NCBI RefSeq assembly: GCF_013836145.1
Contig: NZ_CP057483.1
Coordinates: 1,240,001 to 1,304,000 of the forward strand
Direction of reading: 5' to 3'
From: Citrobacter sp. RHB25-C09
GTDB lineage: Bacteria; Pseudomonadota; Gammaproteobacteria; Enterobacterales; Enterobacteriaceae
DNA: 64,000 nt
Shown here: piece after piece, positions 26,561 to 35,249 of the stretch
How positions within the stretch are numbered: position 1 is the first letter of the stretch
Layout: every line of letters begins with the position of its first letter
Made by a program: the position numbers and the translations under genes
Notes under the pieces: model-generated
Seen by the model: the letters and a program-made list of their open reading frames with translations, nothing else
Told to the model about the DNA's origin: nothing
Databases searched by the model: none

Positions 26561-26586
26561 TCACCTTTTAATGAAGGAAAAGGTGA
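26561..26586. promoter_or_regulatory. Second inverted repeat upstream of the PTS promoter region
   Basis: Nine-base arms TCACCTTTT / AAAAGGTGA separated by eight bases, 111-136 bases before the PTS start. It may be an activator site or a transcript-end hairpin for ybcJ-side transcription; no U-tract is clear. Confidence 0.4.
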
Positions 26587-26647
26587 TTATTTGAAGTTGA
26601 TCGAAAATAATCTTAAGGAGAGTAGGGGATTAGGAATAGCGTTGTTC

Positions 26648-26680
26648 GCCGGAGAAGAGGCATCGCGCCACCCTCCGGCA
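26648..26680. repeat. REP-type palindrome downstream of ybcJ
   Basis: GCCGGA / TCCGGC arms just beyond the ybcJ stop. Confidence 0.65.
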
Positions 26681-26691
26681 CATTCGACACG

Positions 26692-26904
26692 TCACGCGAC
26701 GACGTTGATGCTCTGACCAGCGAAGCTAACGGTTTGTCCGGCAACGATTTTACAGCGTTTGCGGGTTTCTACCGCACCATCAACCTTCACCTGTCCTTCT
26801 GCAATGGCAATCTTCGCCTGGGCACCGCTTTCAGTCCAGCCTTCCAGCTTCAGCAAATCGCACAGTTCAACGTGAGGGTGCTTGCCTAAAGAAAATGTAG
26901 CCAT
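26692..26904 (-). CDS. ybcJ: S4-domain RNA-binding protein YbcJ
   Basis: A 70-residue protein that is essentially one S4 RNA-binding domain (LCDLLKLEGWTESGAQAKIAI, then the VKVDGAVETRKRCKI loop). E. coli YbcJ is thought to bind structured RNA such as rRNA or tRNA. The start at 26904 matches E. coli; an upstream in-frame start at 26937 would run into folD. It begins one base after the folD stop and is co-transcribed with it. Confidence 0.93.
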   Translation of the reverse strand: MATFSLGKHPHVELCDLLKLEGWTESGAQAKIAIAEGQVKVDGAVETRKRCKIVAGQTVSFAGQSINVVA

Positions 26905-26905
26905 G

Positions 26906-27775
26906 TTATTTATTATCCTGCGGATCGTGATATTCAACGCACGCCTGAAGCGTGTTTTCGATAAGTGTGGCGACCGTCATTGGGCCAACGCCGCCCGGCA
27001 CTGGCGTAATGTAGGACGCGCGTGCGGCGGCGTCATCAAAGACCACGTCGCCCACCACCTTGCCATTTTCCAGACGGTTGATGCCGACATCAACCACGAT
27101 GGCACCTTCTTTGATCCACTCACCGGGAATGAACCCCGGTTTGCCAACGGCAACGACCAGAAGGTCGGCGTGTTCAACGTGGTGGCGGAGATTTTTAGTA
27201 AAACGGTGTGTAACTGTCGTGGTGCAGCCTGCCAGCAGGAGTTCCATGCTCATTGGGCGGCCTACGATGTTTGATGCGCCAATGACCACAGCATTCAGGC
27301 CGTAGAGGTCAATATTGTAGCGCTCAAGCAGAGTCACTATACCGCGAGGCGTGCAGGGACGAAGGCGTGGTGCACGTTGGCACAGGCGGCCGACGTTGTA
27401 AGGGTGAAAACCATCCACGTCTTTATCGGGATCAATACGTTCCAGCACTTTCACATTATCGATGCCCGCGGGCAGCGGCAACTGTACCAGGATACCGTCA
27501 ATGGTGTTATCCGCATTGAGTGAATCAATCAGCTCAAGCAGTTCTGCCTCGGTAGTCGTTTCCGGCAGGTCGTAGGAGCGGGAGACGAACCCCACTTCAT
27601 CACAGGCTTTACGCTTGCTTGCCACATAAATCTGTGAGGCTGGGTTACTGCCCACCAGAACCACTGCCAGCCCAGGCGCCCGAAGACCAGCTTCAACACG
27701 TGCCTGAACTTTTAGAGCAACCTCAGAGCGCACCTGCTGCGCAATCGTTTTACCGTCAATAATCTTTGCTGCCAT
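26906..27775 (-). CDS. folD: Methylenetetrahydrofolate dehydrogenase/cyclohydrolase FolD
   Basis: A 289-residue bifunctional enzyme that interconverts 5,10-methylene-, methenyl- and 10-formyl-THF. Typical motifs are YVASKRKACDEVGF with the catalytic Lys (residues 50-63), VQLPLP, HPYNVGRL, the NADP loop GASNIVGRPMSMELL and the C-terminal TPVPGGVGPMT. Essential one-carbon enzyme in the cytoplasm, upstream partner of ybcJ. Confidence 0.98.
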   Translation of the reverse strand: MAAKIIDGKTIAQQVRSEVALKVQARVEAGLRAPGLAVVLVGSNPASQIYVASKRKACDEVGFVSRSYDLPETTTEAELLELIDSLNADNTIDGILVQLPLPAGIDNVKVLERIDPDKDVDGFHPYNVGRLCQRAPRLRPCTPRGIVTLLERYNIDLYGLNAVVIGASNIVGRPMSMELLLAGCTTTVTHRFTKNLRHHVEHADLLVVAVGKPGFIPGEWIKEGAIVVDVGINRLENGKVVGDVVFDDAAARASYITPVPGGVGPMTVATLIENTLQACVEYHDPQDNK

Positions 27776-27952
27776 CAGAGAGATGATTCCGTCTGTTACT
27801 TCACGTCAAAGGGGATGCGCGTATTTTGTCAGAAGTGGAGGCGGTTGTCAGTTACCGCATAGAATCAACGCAATTTAAAATCAGAATCCAGGGTCTGAAT
27901 GCCTGACCGAAAAACAAGATGCTCATAACTCAAGCAGTTGAGAGGAAAGCCA

Positions 27953-27980
27953 TTGACCAGCAAGGTTGTGAACGTATAAT
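27953..27980 (+). promoter_or_regulatory. Promoter of argU
   Basis: TTGACC (27953-27958) and a perfect TATAAT (27975-27980) are separated by 16 bases. Transcription should begin near 27987, about 33 bases before the tRNA. Confidence 0.8.
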
Positions 27981-28019
27981 ACCGAGCAGTTTTGTGCCAC
28001 TCCGCATTGCATTTCCAGT

Positions 28020-28096
28020 GCTCCCTTAGCTCAGTTGGATAGAGCAACGGCCTTCTAAGCCGTAGGTCATAGGTTCGAATCCTATAGGGGGCGCCA
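28020..28096 (+). tRNA. argU: tRNA-Arg (anticodon TCT), argU
   Basis: A 77-base cloverleaf. The acceptor GCTCCCT pairs with AGGGGGC (one T-G pair). The D-loop TAGCTCAGTTGGATAGAGCA, anticodon loop CTTCTAA, T-arm GGTTCGAATCC and encoded CCA are all present. It reads the rare codons AGA/AGG. The same gene is the attachment site of prophage DLP12 in E. coli, and here too variable DNA follows it. Confidence 0.97.
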
Positions 28097-28195
28097 TCTC
28101 ACACTTTTCCTGTCTTAAATGTGGGTTCCATTAAGGATCAGACGCTGCGACTCTCCTTTTAAATAGATAGCCTCAGATTTATGCCTAACGGCAGT

Positions 28196-28232
28196 CAGGC
28201 AGTGCCCACACTATCTTCTGAGACACTGCCTG
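28196..28232 (-). terminator. Hairpin downstream of the broken autotransporter gene
   Basis: Nine-base arms CAGGCAGTG / CACTGCCTG around a 19-base loop, nine bases past the autotransporter stop. No U-tract is visible, so terminator activity is uncertain. Confidence 0.4.
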
Positions 28233-28240
28233 GGTCGACA

Positions 28241-30901
28241 TTAGAATGACCAGCTCACACCCGCTGCGGCATGCCACGGCTCTTCGACACCAGCCCCATT
28301 TCCATAACTCGCGCTAAGCTGTCCACTCAGAACGTTGGTAAACTTCGCACGTAGACCGGCCTGATAGACACCACGCGTACCGGACTGATCGTTCACAAAT
28401 TTACCGTCGTTGTTCACCTTGACCCGGTTATCATCAGCGAATTCTTGTCTCACTGAGGTTTTGAGCCACGGTTGTATTTCAACACCATTATCTAGTCTCA
28501 TTCGGTAATCTGCCTTCAGCCCAGCTTCAGCCCGCATAATGTAGGTATTGTCAACATCAGCGTGCATACTGTTCGACAGCCTGTACTTATTGCTGTCGGT
28601 AGCGAACCCCGTTAATGCCGTGTACGGCGTTACGCTCAGGTCGTCATGTGCTAAACGAATTCCACTTTCAAGATGAGCACCAGCTCCGTATGCGTTGTAG
28701 TCACCGTTTGCTGCTCCGCCGCCGGTCATTCGGCCCTGAACGTCATTTTCGAAACGGTTAAACTTAACGATACTGTCAACATAAAAACCATTGTTGTGCT
28801 GCCAACCCGCATAGGCACCCAGGGCATAGCTGTCAATATTGCCTTTACCGCCGCGATCAAAATCTAAATTTGCGTGCGAATAGCTGAAAAATAAACCCGA
28901 AGTTACAACACTGTTTTCAAGCGGGAAAGTACGATCCACTCCCAGAGTTATTCCGGTCAATGTCTGCTCGAAACCCGCCCCAGCAGAAGTGGATGCATTC
29001 TTGCGGGTACTGTAGGAAGTCCCCCACGCCGCCCCGTCCCTGTAGAAGGCAGCGTTGCTGTCCAGACGTTCGCGTACACTTTCCAGTTCTGCATCAAACA
29101 CTAAAGGATTTGCTGCTGCCATATTCAGTACACCGGCAGTCGCGGGAGTAATGCGTCGTTTGCCCGGCACTGGTGCTAGCTGCGGTTTCAAATCAGGCTT
29201 CAATTCTGGTTTCTGCTCAGGCGTAATCTCCGGCTTCTGTTGTGGTTTAGGATCCGGCTGTGGCTCTGGTTTTGTCGTGATATCGGAAGTGAGAACCCAC
29301 GAGCCTTTGGTTTCTTCTTTTAAGGCATATTGAAACGTGCCCAAATCAACCACACCGCCCTGGTTCCCAAGCGTGAAATTTGCATCGCCACTTGCTGTCT
29401 TTACTAGCAGATGTTGCTGAGGAATAGATGGGCTAGCACCTGTATCTTCAACAAATATGCTAAAGGAACCAGAGGCACTACCTGTAACGTTCAGAAAATC
29501 ATTCTCATTAGACGCCAGATGAGTATGCATATATATGTTACCTGAGCCGATAAGTGAACCTAGCGTCAGTGTGTTTGAGCCTTTAAAGCTATTTGGCTTA
29601 TTGTCATAGAAAGATACCGCCCCATTATCAAGATTAAGACTGTTGATTGAATAAGAAAGAGGCGCATTATTCTTAGCGAGTAGCAAACGACCGTACTTTC
29701 TCACAATCACATCAGCCTGGCTGGATTTTACTGTATTTACCAGTGTTATACCTCCCGACTGAATATCAACGTCTCCCTTAATTTCTCCAGCTGTGGCATT
29801 CAAAGAGGCGTTTGTAAGGCTGAGTCCATCAACGGTACCGCCATTGAGATTCAGTTTGCTATCATTGGTGAGCGTTGTATCAATAGCCAGTCCATCATTA
29901 TTAATATTAATAATACTGTTTCGGCCCACTCTGGTATTTTGAACTCTCCCATCTTTTCCAACATTGATAGTCACGTTGCCACTGAAAGCGATGGTATCCA
30001 TTGCGATACCACCTGAATCCACGTTCATAATACTATTACCGTAGAGTTTAGAATCTACCGCTGTACCGCCAGAAACAACGTTCAGCGTGCTATCCTCATC
30101 AAGAAATGAGTCAGTCACGCTTCCGCCAATGACATTCAGAATGCTATTACCCATCATTCCTGTGCCGAAAGCAGATGCGCCTTTTTTTACATTTTGAATA
30201 CTATAGTCATAGACATTAGAATTGTTAACGGTTGAATTCTGATCAACATTGACAGTGCTTTGGTTAAAAGCGTAAATATCACTACTATTCCCTCCGCCCT
30301 TAACATTCAGCGTTGCATTATCATACAAGTTAATATCTGAAACAATTCCACCGAAATCAACATTAATTATGGCGTTGTCGTATACATATGCGCTTTCGGC
30401 TATGCCGCCATCAAGAATATTCATTGTGGCAGTGTTATTGAGTTAACTTGACGTGGCATGGCCATTCTTATATACATTTATGGTCCCATTGTCATAAGCA
30501 CGAGATTTATTCACTCGCCCCTGGATATGCTGGGCTCCCGTTCCATAAAGGCGTGTGTTATCTGTAGCTCCATCAGATTTGACATGCTGCATACCGTATA
30601 CCTTGGTGTTCGTCGCCGTTCCATTGACTGACTGAATGCCGCCATTCTGAATCGTGCTTCCTGAGTCACTCGCATGAGTCAGGATCTCAAAAGCACCTCC
30701 GTCTGAAACAGTAATACGATCGCTTTGGGAGCTCCCATTGAGAGTCAGTTTTCCCTGATCTGCCACGACGCTGGATTCAATAGTGTCACCATCATTCAGT
30801 TCTAAGGAATTATTTATAGTGAGGCCCGTATAATGCTGTGAATAGACAACGGGTACATACCATGCAAGCAAAGATAGAAAACGAAATGATTTAATGTTCA
30901 T
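28241..30901 (-). pseudogene. AIDA-type autotransporter interrupted by one in-frame stop
   Basis: One reading frame of 886 codons, from the ATG at 30901 to the stop at 28241, is broken only by TAA at 30443-30445. The first piece (152 residues) has a signal peptide and degenerate AIDA repeats. The second piece has an ATG at 30424 (727 residues) and continues the same repeats (INVDFGG, LNVKGGG, LNVIGGS, LNVVSGG). It then has a Pro/Lys/Gln linker (about 375-425 of the piece, KPEPQPDPKPQQKPE) and a complete beta-barrel ending in SWSF. The downstream piece lacks a signal peptide, so it should not be secreted if translated alone. It could be a recent nonsense mutation, a rare readthrough or phase-like state, or a sequencing error. 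Unlike the pair at 10.9-17 kb, its barrel is of a different subgroup. Confidence 0.85.
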
Positions 30902-31336
30902 TTTAAATATTGTCCGCTTCTGAATGTTAACCTGATTACTGACATCACAAGATTCGCACCAAATTTATCAAGAGAAATTTATGCGTAGTACAATTAATTC
31001 GGCGGGTATGATATGGGCATTTTTTAAACATTCAACAAGCTTTTATAGATGAGTGATATCGTTTTTTTCGATATATCTCAAGTTAATATTTGATTCAATT
31101 GTAAACAAACAAAGAGTCACGCACGGTATTATTAGTTAGTTTGATATTGAGTAGTTGATGATGGCTATATGAAATTATCGCTTCAGCATCTATACCGCAA
31201 AAAATATAGTTCTTGAATGAAATTTAAACTATGGTAATAGGCTATAGCTATTTAATTTTCTACGTTTAAAGGTATAATTTCCTTGAACGACTCGGGCTAG
31301 GGTTGTTTTTTTTACTTTTCGTGAGAGGTTGTAGTA
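30902..31336. other. AT-rich intergenic region without a recognisable gene
   Basis: About 435 bases of very AT-rich DNA upstream of the broken autotransporter gene. No ORF or RNA motif is supported. It probably contains that gene's promoter. Confidence 0.6.
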
Positions 31337-31477
31337 ATGCATATGCGATCTATTTTTTTGGTTTTATCCGCTTTATTTATGACAAGTGGCTGCGTTGATG
31401 CGTTGCAATACAATGGAAAGGATGATGTGTGTCCACAAAAATCTGCCCAGACAGCTATTCATGGGCAGTGCATTTGA
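31337..31477 (+). CDS. Small lipoprotein of unknown function
   Basis: A 46-residue product. The basic start MHMR is followed by a hydrophobic stretch and a lipobox MTSGC, so Cys19 would be lipidated by Lgt/LspA, leaving a 28-residue mature peptide. That peptide has two further Cys (DDVCPQK, HGQCI) that could form a disulfide. A GAGAGG ribosome site lies 9-10 bases before the ATG at 31337; the second ATG two codons later is also possible. Asp does not occupy position +2 (Val follows the Cys), so sorting to the outer membrane is predicted. Family not recognised. It is the only plus-strand gene of the argU-adjacent segment. Confidence 0.6.
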   Translation: MHMRSIFLVLSALFMTSGCVDALQYNGKDDVCPQKSAQTAIHGQCI

Positions 31478-31614
31478 TTCATTCCCATTATGTACGGTTG
31501 TTAAATTGAAGTGACTGCTGAAAGCGTATTGATTTTATCAGAGTCACAATCCTCAATTACATCGACGTTGAGCGACCACGTACGCTGGAAGATAAATTTT
31601 TCATTTCGTTAGTA

Positions 31615-31646
31615 GCCGGATGCGCAGGGTATTTGCGCTATCCGGC
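31615..31646. repeat. REP-type palindrome downstream of the bactofilin gene
   Basis: GCCGGATGCGC / GCGCTATCCGGC arms just past the bactofilin stop. Confidence 0.7.
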
Positions 31647-31668
31647 TCGCCTGATAAAACGAAAACGC

Positions 31669-32400
31669 TTATTCTTTATAAAAACTCGCCAAATCAATGG
31701 TATTTTCTTTTACCGCGTCCATTGCGGTAAAAAATTGATTCTTCTGATCTTCTTCATCGTTACGCGGCAAAGAGTTGCCATAGAAGCGTCCGTTTTTATG
31801 AATTGCCAACGAATCACTTTTCACCTGGCCATTCACCATACCCTGCGCATTAATGCTGACTTCACCACCGATGCAATTACCGTTCAGCACGCCATCAACG
31901 GCGATAGCATAAGCGATAATATCACCTTCAACGTGACCACTTTTAAGTATATGGACGGTTTTTTCGGAACGGATAATACCATCGATACGGCCATTCACAT
32001 GAATATCGCTGGTAGAGTTGAGTTCACCTTTAATAATGCAGGTTTCAGGGATGACGGCAACAGAGGGTTCCAGTTGTACGTTCTGAGCAGGTTTAACCGT
32101 CAGCTCTACGTCATCACCCAGGTACGACACCTGTGAAGGATTAAGAGAAGATGCAATATTGATATCTGCATTATTTTCGGCAAAAACAGGATTTTGCTCT
32201 TTTCGTTTAAACATGGTTCTGATCCCCGTCGAAGATGAAATTAAATAAAAGGCGTAAATTAACCCACAGCTTAAAATAATTACGGTTATGATCTTCCAGC
32301 GAGATTTCATCGTAGCGTAAAAATGTTGATCACCTACGCCGTAATGTATTATGAGGTAAAGCCAAATCCCCCAGACCAGCCACAGGAGATTATAATGCAT
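31669..32400 (-). CDS. Membrane-anchored bactofilin (polymer-forming cytoskeletal protein)
   Basis: A 243-residue protein. Two hydrophobic segments (about residues 4-20 and 34-54) precede a right-handed beta-helix bactofilin domain (about 115-215). Its periodic strands are CIIKGELNSTSDIHVNGRIDG, VHILKSGHVEGDI and IAVDGVLNGNCIGGEVSINA. Bactofilins polymerise without nucleotide and help curve, position or shape cell structures. The ATG at 32400 has an AGGAGG sequence about 14 bases upstream, a long spacing. An internal ATG at 32214 (MFKRKEQN), preceded by GGGGAT, would make a soluble 181-residue form with no membrane segments. It stands alone between the autotransporter region and cusS. Its cellular role here is unknown. 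Confidence 0.85.
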   Translation of the reverse strand: MHYNLLWLVWGIWLYLIIHYGVGDQHFYATMKSRWKIITVIILSCGLIYAFYLISSSTGIRTMFKRKEQNPVFAENNADINIASSLNPSQVSYLGDDVELTVKPAQNVQLEPSVAVIPETCIIKGELNSTSDIHVNGRIDGIIRSEKTVHILKSGHVEGDIIAYAIAVDGVLNGNCIGGEVSINAQGMVNGQVKSDSLAIHKNGRFYGNSLPRNDEEDQKNQFFTAMDAVKENTIDLASFYKE

Positions 32401-32962
32401 AGCCGTTCACGTAACCTCCTGAGTGTAATTATAACTGTTGATATCTATTGTGACGGTATCATTCGCAGATGTATTTCACAATGGCAAATAAAACACGATT
32501 CCTGTTGTTCTGTAATAATTAAAAATCTATGCTTTATAAAAAAATCAACTTCGTATTAACATCAATAATGTCAGCAGGCATAGTTTAAAACTGCTGAATT
32601 CTATAATCAGCGTAGGTAATCATTTGCCTGATATTTATTGCAGCAAAGATTGAGGCCATTTTTCGGAATAAATTCGTCTGCATTTCGGAAAAATGTGCTG
32701 GAGTTTAAATTTTCAAATGAGAGGTTTCTTATTTCCATGCCTACCATAAGCGGATTTGCTGCCCGAGCGAAACGTCGATAGTGGTGCAGAACAAGCGGGC
32801 TGGCGGCACGGTGGGCTAAGAATAACGAAGATATTTCGTAAGCAAAAGGTTAATTAAATGTGCACGAGAAAAACGGGAACAGATAACGACCTGTTTTTTA
32901 GGATGATTCTTAACACATGCCAACAGTCATTCCGCTTCAGATAAGAAGAAGTCACCCGAAGC
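32401..32962. other. Intergenic region between the bactofilin gene and cusS
   Basis: About 560 bases, mostly AT-rich, without a convincing ORF, tRNA or repeat. It should hold the bactofilin promoter. No clear terminator for cusS was found. Confidence 0.6.
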
Positions 32963-34405
32963 TTAAGCCCGCTCTTTAGGCAAGTTGATCATAAACCGGG
33001 TTGCATGCGCATCTGATGTGACCGACACGGTACCCTGATGTGCGGCGACAATGGATTTCACAATGGCCAGCCCAATTCCACTGCCTTCGCCTTTGTGTTG
33101 TCGTGACGGATCAACGCGGTAGAAGCGATCGAACAGTCTCGGCAAATGCTCTGCAGGTATCGGTGTACCTGGATTCTCAACGTCGATACGAACCCGCCCG
33201 CCAGCTTCACTGACGCTAACGGTAATTGTTTCACCGTGCGGGGTATAGCGCATAGCGTTTGAAAGCAGGTTACTCATTGCCCTGCGTAGCATAATCCGGT
33301 CCCCGGTCACCCAACACGGCCTTCCTACAAAGCGTAAGCCGATTTCTCGCTCTTCGGCCAGCGCTTCAAAAAAGTCGAAAACTTTGCCGACTTCGTCTGC
33401 CAGATTAAGCGCCTTTTTCTCCGGGGTAAGCTGATTGTTATCGGCCTGTGCCAGAAACAGCATATCGCTGACCATCTTTGTCATCCGGCCAAATTCTTCC
33501 AGATTAGAGTAGAGCACCTCTTCCAGCTCTTTCTGGCTTCGCGGCTGGCTGAGGACAATTTCCGTTTGCGTGACCAGGTTGGTAATGGGGGTGCGGATCT
33601 CATGAGCGATATCGGCGGAAAAGTTGGACTGGCGGGTAAAGACATCCTCAATGCGTTCAAGCATATGGTTGAAGGACAGCACCAGTCGTTCCAGTTCGAT
33701 AGGAACCGCCTGCGGATCAAGACGAACGTCGAGGTCTTTCGAGGTGATATTTTGGATCTGCCGACTCACGCGGCGAATCGGTTCGTGTCCTTTATACACG
33801 GCGAACAGCACAATAAAAACAATCACTATGCTGATGATCGACGCGGTCATGATCAGTTTGTTTTTCAGGTCATTAATGTAATGAAGATGAAAGTCGATAG
33901 AGAGAGCAATATACAAGGTATATGCCGGCTTGCCCTCGACCAGAGGCCCGACCGGCAGACGGATCATGCGCCAACTGGAATGGGTACCGTGTCCCGCCAT
34001 CTGCATGGCTGGGCCGTTAATTAACCAGACGTTGTTGTCAGGCACGGTAGCGTCGGGCGTGGCGCTGGCGAGATATTGCCTGATATCTGGCGCGCCGGGG
34101 GAATGAAAAATCGCCTGCTTGTTAGCGTCTTCCAGCGAAACAATGACGTTTGAGTAACCCGTGACCACATTTTCCAAAATTTCCAGACGGTGGGATTCTG
34201 GCTCGATGCTCTGGCTGTTGAGGATGCGCTCCAGGGTTGCGCTGATCTCGGTGAGATCGTTTATGTCCTGTTCGGCAAAATGTACTTTCACCGACTGGAT
34301 CATGATCCATGTGAAAGCAAAAAAAGACGCAATGGTGGCGAGACTAATAAAAAATGTCAGACGTGTCGCCAGGGAAAACGGGCGTGATCCACGCTTATTG
34401 AGCAT
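32963..34405 (-). CDS. cusS: Copper/silver sensor histidine kinase CusS
   Basis: A 480-residue sensor kinase. TM1 is near residues 15-37, followed by a periplasmic metal-sensing domain (about 38-185, with several His and Met residues including MAGHGTHSSW) and TM2 (about 187-207). Then come a HAMP domain, the H-box ADIAHEIRTPITNL and the ATPase boxes N (LLSNAMRY) and G (GEGSGIGLAIV). Periplasmic Cu(I) or Ag(I) triggers phosphorylation of CusR. The ATG at 34405 has GAGG upstream and gives the exact E. coli length. It overlaps the end of cusR by 11 bases. Confidence 0.96.
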   Translation of the reverse strand: MLNKRGSRPFSLATRLTFFISLATIASFFAFTWIMIQSVKVHFAEQDINDLTEISATLERILNSQSIEPESHRLEILENVVTGYSNVIVSLEDANKQAIFHSPGAPDIRQYLASATPDATVPDNNVWLINGPAMQMAGHGTHSSWRMIRLPVGPLVEGKPAYTLYIALSIDFHLHYINDLKNKLIMTASIISIVIVFIVLFAVYKGHEPIRRVSRQIQNITSKDLDVRLDPQAVPIELERLVLSFNHMLERIEDVFTRQSNFSADIAHEIRTPITNLVTQTEIVLSQPRSQKELEEVLYSNLEEFGRMTKMVSDMLFLAQADNNQLTPEKKALNLADEVGKVFDFFEALAEEREIGLRFVGRPCWVTGDRIMLRRAMSNLLSNAMRYTPHGETITVSVSEAGGRVRIDVENPGTPIPAEHLPRLFDRFYRVDPSRQHKGEGSGIGLAIVKSIVAAHQGTVSVTSDAHATRFMINLPKERA

Positions 34406-35078
34406 CCGGAACCTCAAGCATATACCCTACGCCGCGTACAGTCTGAATCAGACGGGGTTCAAAGTCGTTATCAATTTTGCCACGCAGGCGCTTAACCGCC
34501 ACATCAATCGCGTTGGTGTCGCTGTCAAAATTCATATCCCATACCTGTGAGGCGATCAGTGAACGCGGCAGGACTTCTCCCTGATGCCGCAGGAAAAATT
34601 CAAGAAGGGTGAATTCTTTACTGGTGAGAGAGATGCGCGTTCCGCTACGGCTGACCTTGCGGCTCACCAGGTCAACGATGAGATCCGCCACCTGGAACTG
34701 GCTTTCTACGATCACCGCCGCACCGCGACGCAGTAGCGTTCTGACGCGCGCCAGCAGTTCGGCAAAGGCAAACGGTTTGACCAGGTAATCGTCCGCGCCC
34801 AGTTCCAGCCCTTTAACCCGATGCTCAATGGTGCCTAACGCCGTGAGTAACAAAATGGGCATTCCCTTACCGGCAGCGCGCAGCATACGTACAATATCCC
34901 AGCCATTGACGTCCGGCAGCATGATATCGAGAACCAGCAGGTCGTAATCGCCGGTCATTGCCAGATGATAACCGTTCAGGCCGTTGTCGGCTAAATCAAC
35001 AACAAAGCCGGCCTCAGATAACCCTTTTGTCAGGTACTCGCCGGTTTTTTTCTCATCTTCGACAATCAGAATCTTCAA
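34395..35078 (-). CDS. cusR: Copper/silver response regulator CusR
   Basis: A 227-residue OmpR/PhoB-type regulator. It has a receiver domain (1-118, phospho-acceptor Asp in LLVLDIMLPDVNGWD, switch Thr/Lys in LLLTALG and YLVKPF) and a winged-helix DNA-binding domain (125-222). The start is set at the TTG (35076-35078): AGGAGG lies five bases before it and the length then equals E. coli CusR. The adjacent upstream GTG is too close to the ribosome site. It activates cusCFBA through the box at 35160-35181. Confidence 0.95.
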   Translation of the reverse strand: MKILIVEDEKKTGEYLTKGLSEAGFVVDLADNGLNGYHLAMTGDYDLLVLDIMLPDVNGWDIVRMLRAAGKGMPILLLTALGTIEHRVKGLELGADDYLVKPFAFAELLARVRTLLRRGAAVIVESQFQVADLIVDLVSRKVSRSGTRISLTSKEFTLLEFFLRHQGEVLPRSLIASQVWDMNFDSDTNAIDVAVKRLRGKIDNDFEPRLIQTVRGVGYMLEVPDAQ

Positions 35079-35159
35079 CACGTCCTCCTTTACGCACATG
35101 AATCCCATGGCGTGACTCAATTCTAGAGAAGCCAGATCGGATAGCAATCGCATTCTGGG

Positions 35160-35181
35160 AAAATGACAGCTTTGTCATTTT
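35160..35181. promoter_or_regulatory. CusR box between cusR and cusC
   Basis: AAAATGACA and TGTCATTTT arms in a 22-base palindrome match the known CusR/PcoR site (AAAATGACAANNTTGTCATTTT). It lies between the divergent cusRS and cusCFBA units and should control both. Confidence 0.93.
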
Positions 35182-35249
35182 CCTGTCACGGGTTGAACAG
35201 AGTGCGCCAGGTAAAGTTTGCATCATGACTTCACTTTTAAATCAGGCTC

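Noticed and set aside
28079..32962. Duplicated 3' end of argU as an attachment site
   Set aside because: I looked for a repeat of the T-arm and acceptor sequence downstream and saw none; no integrase either.
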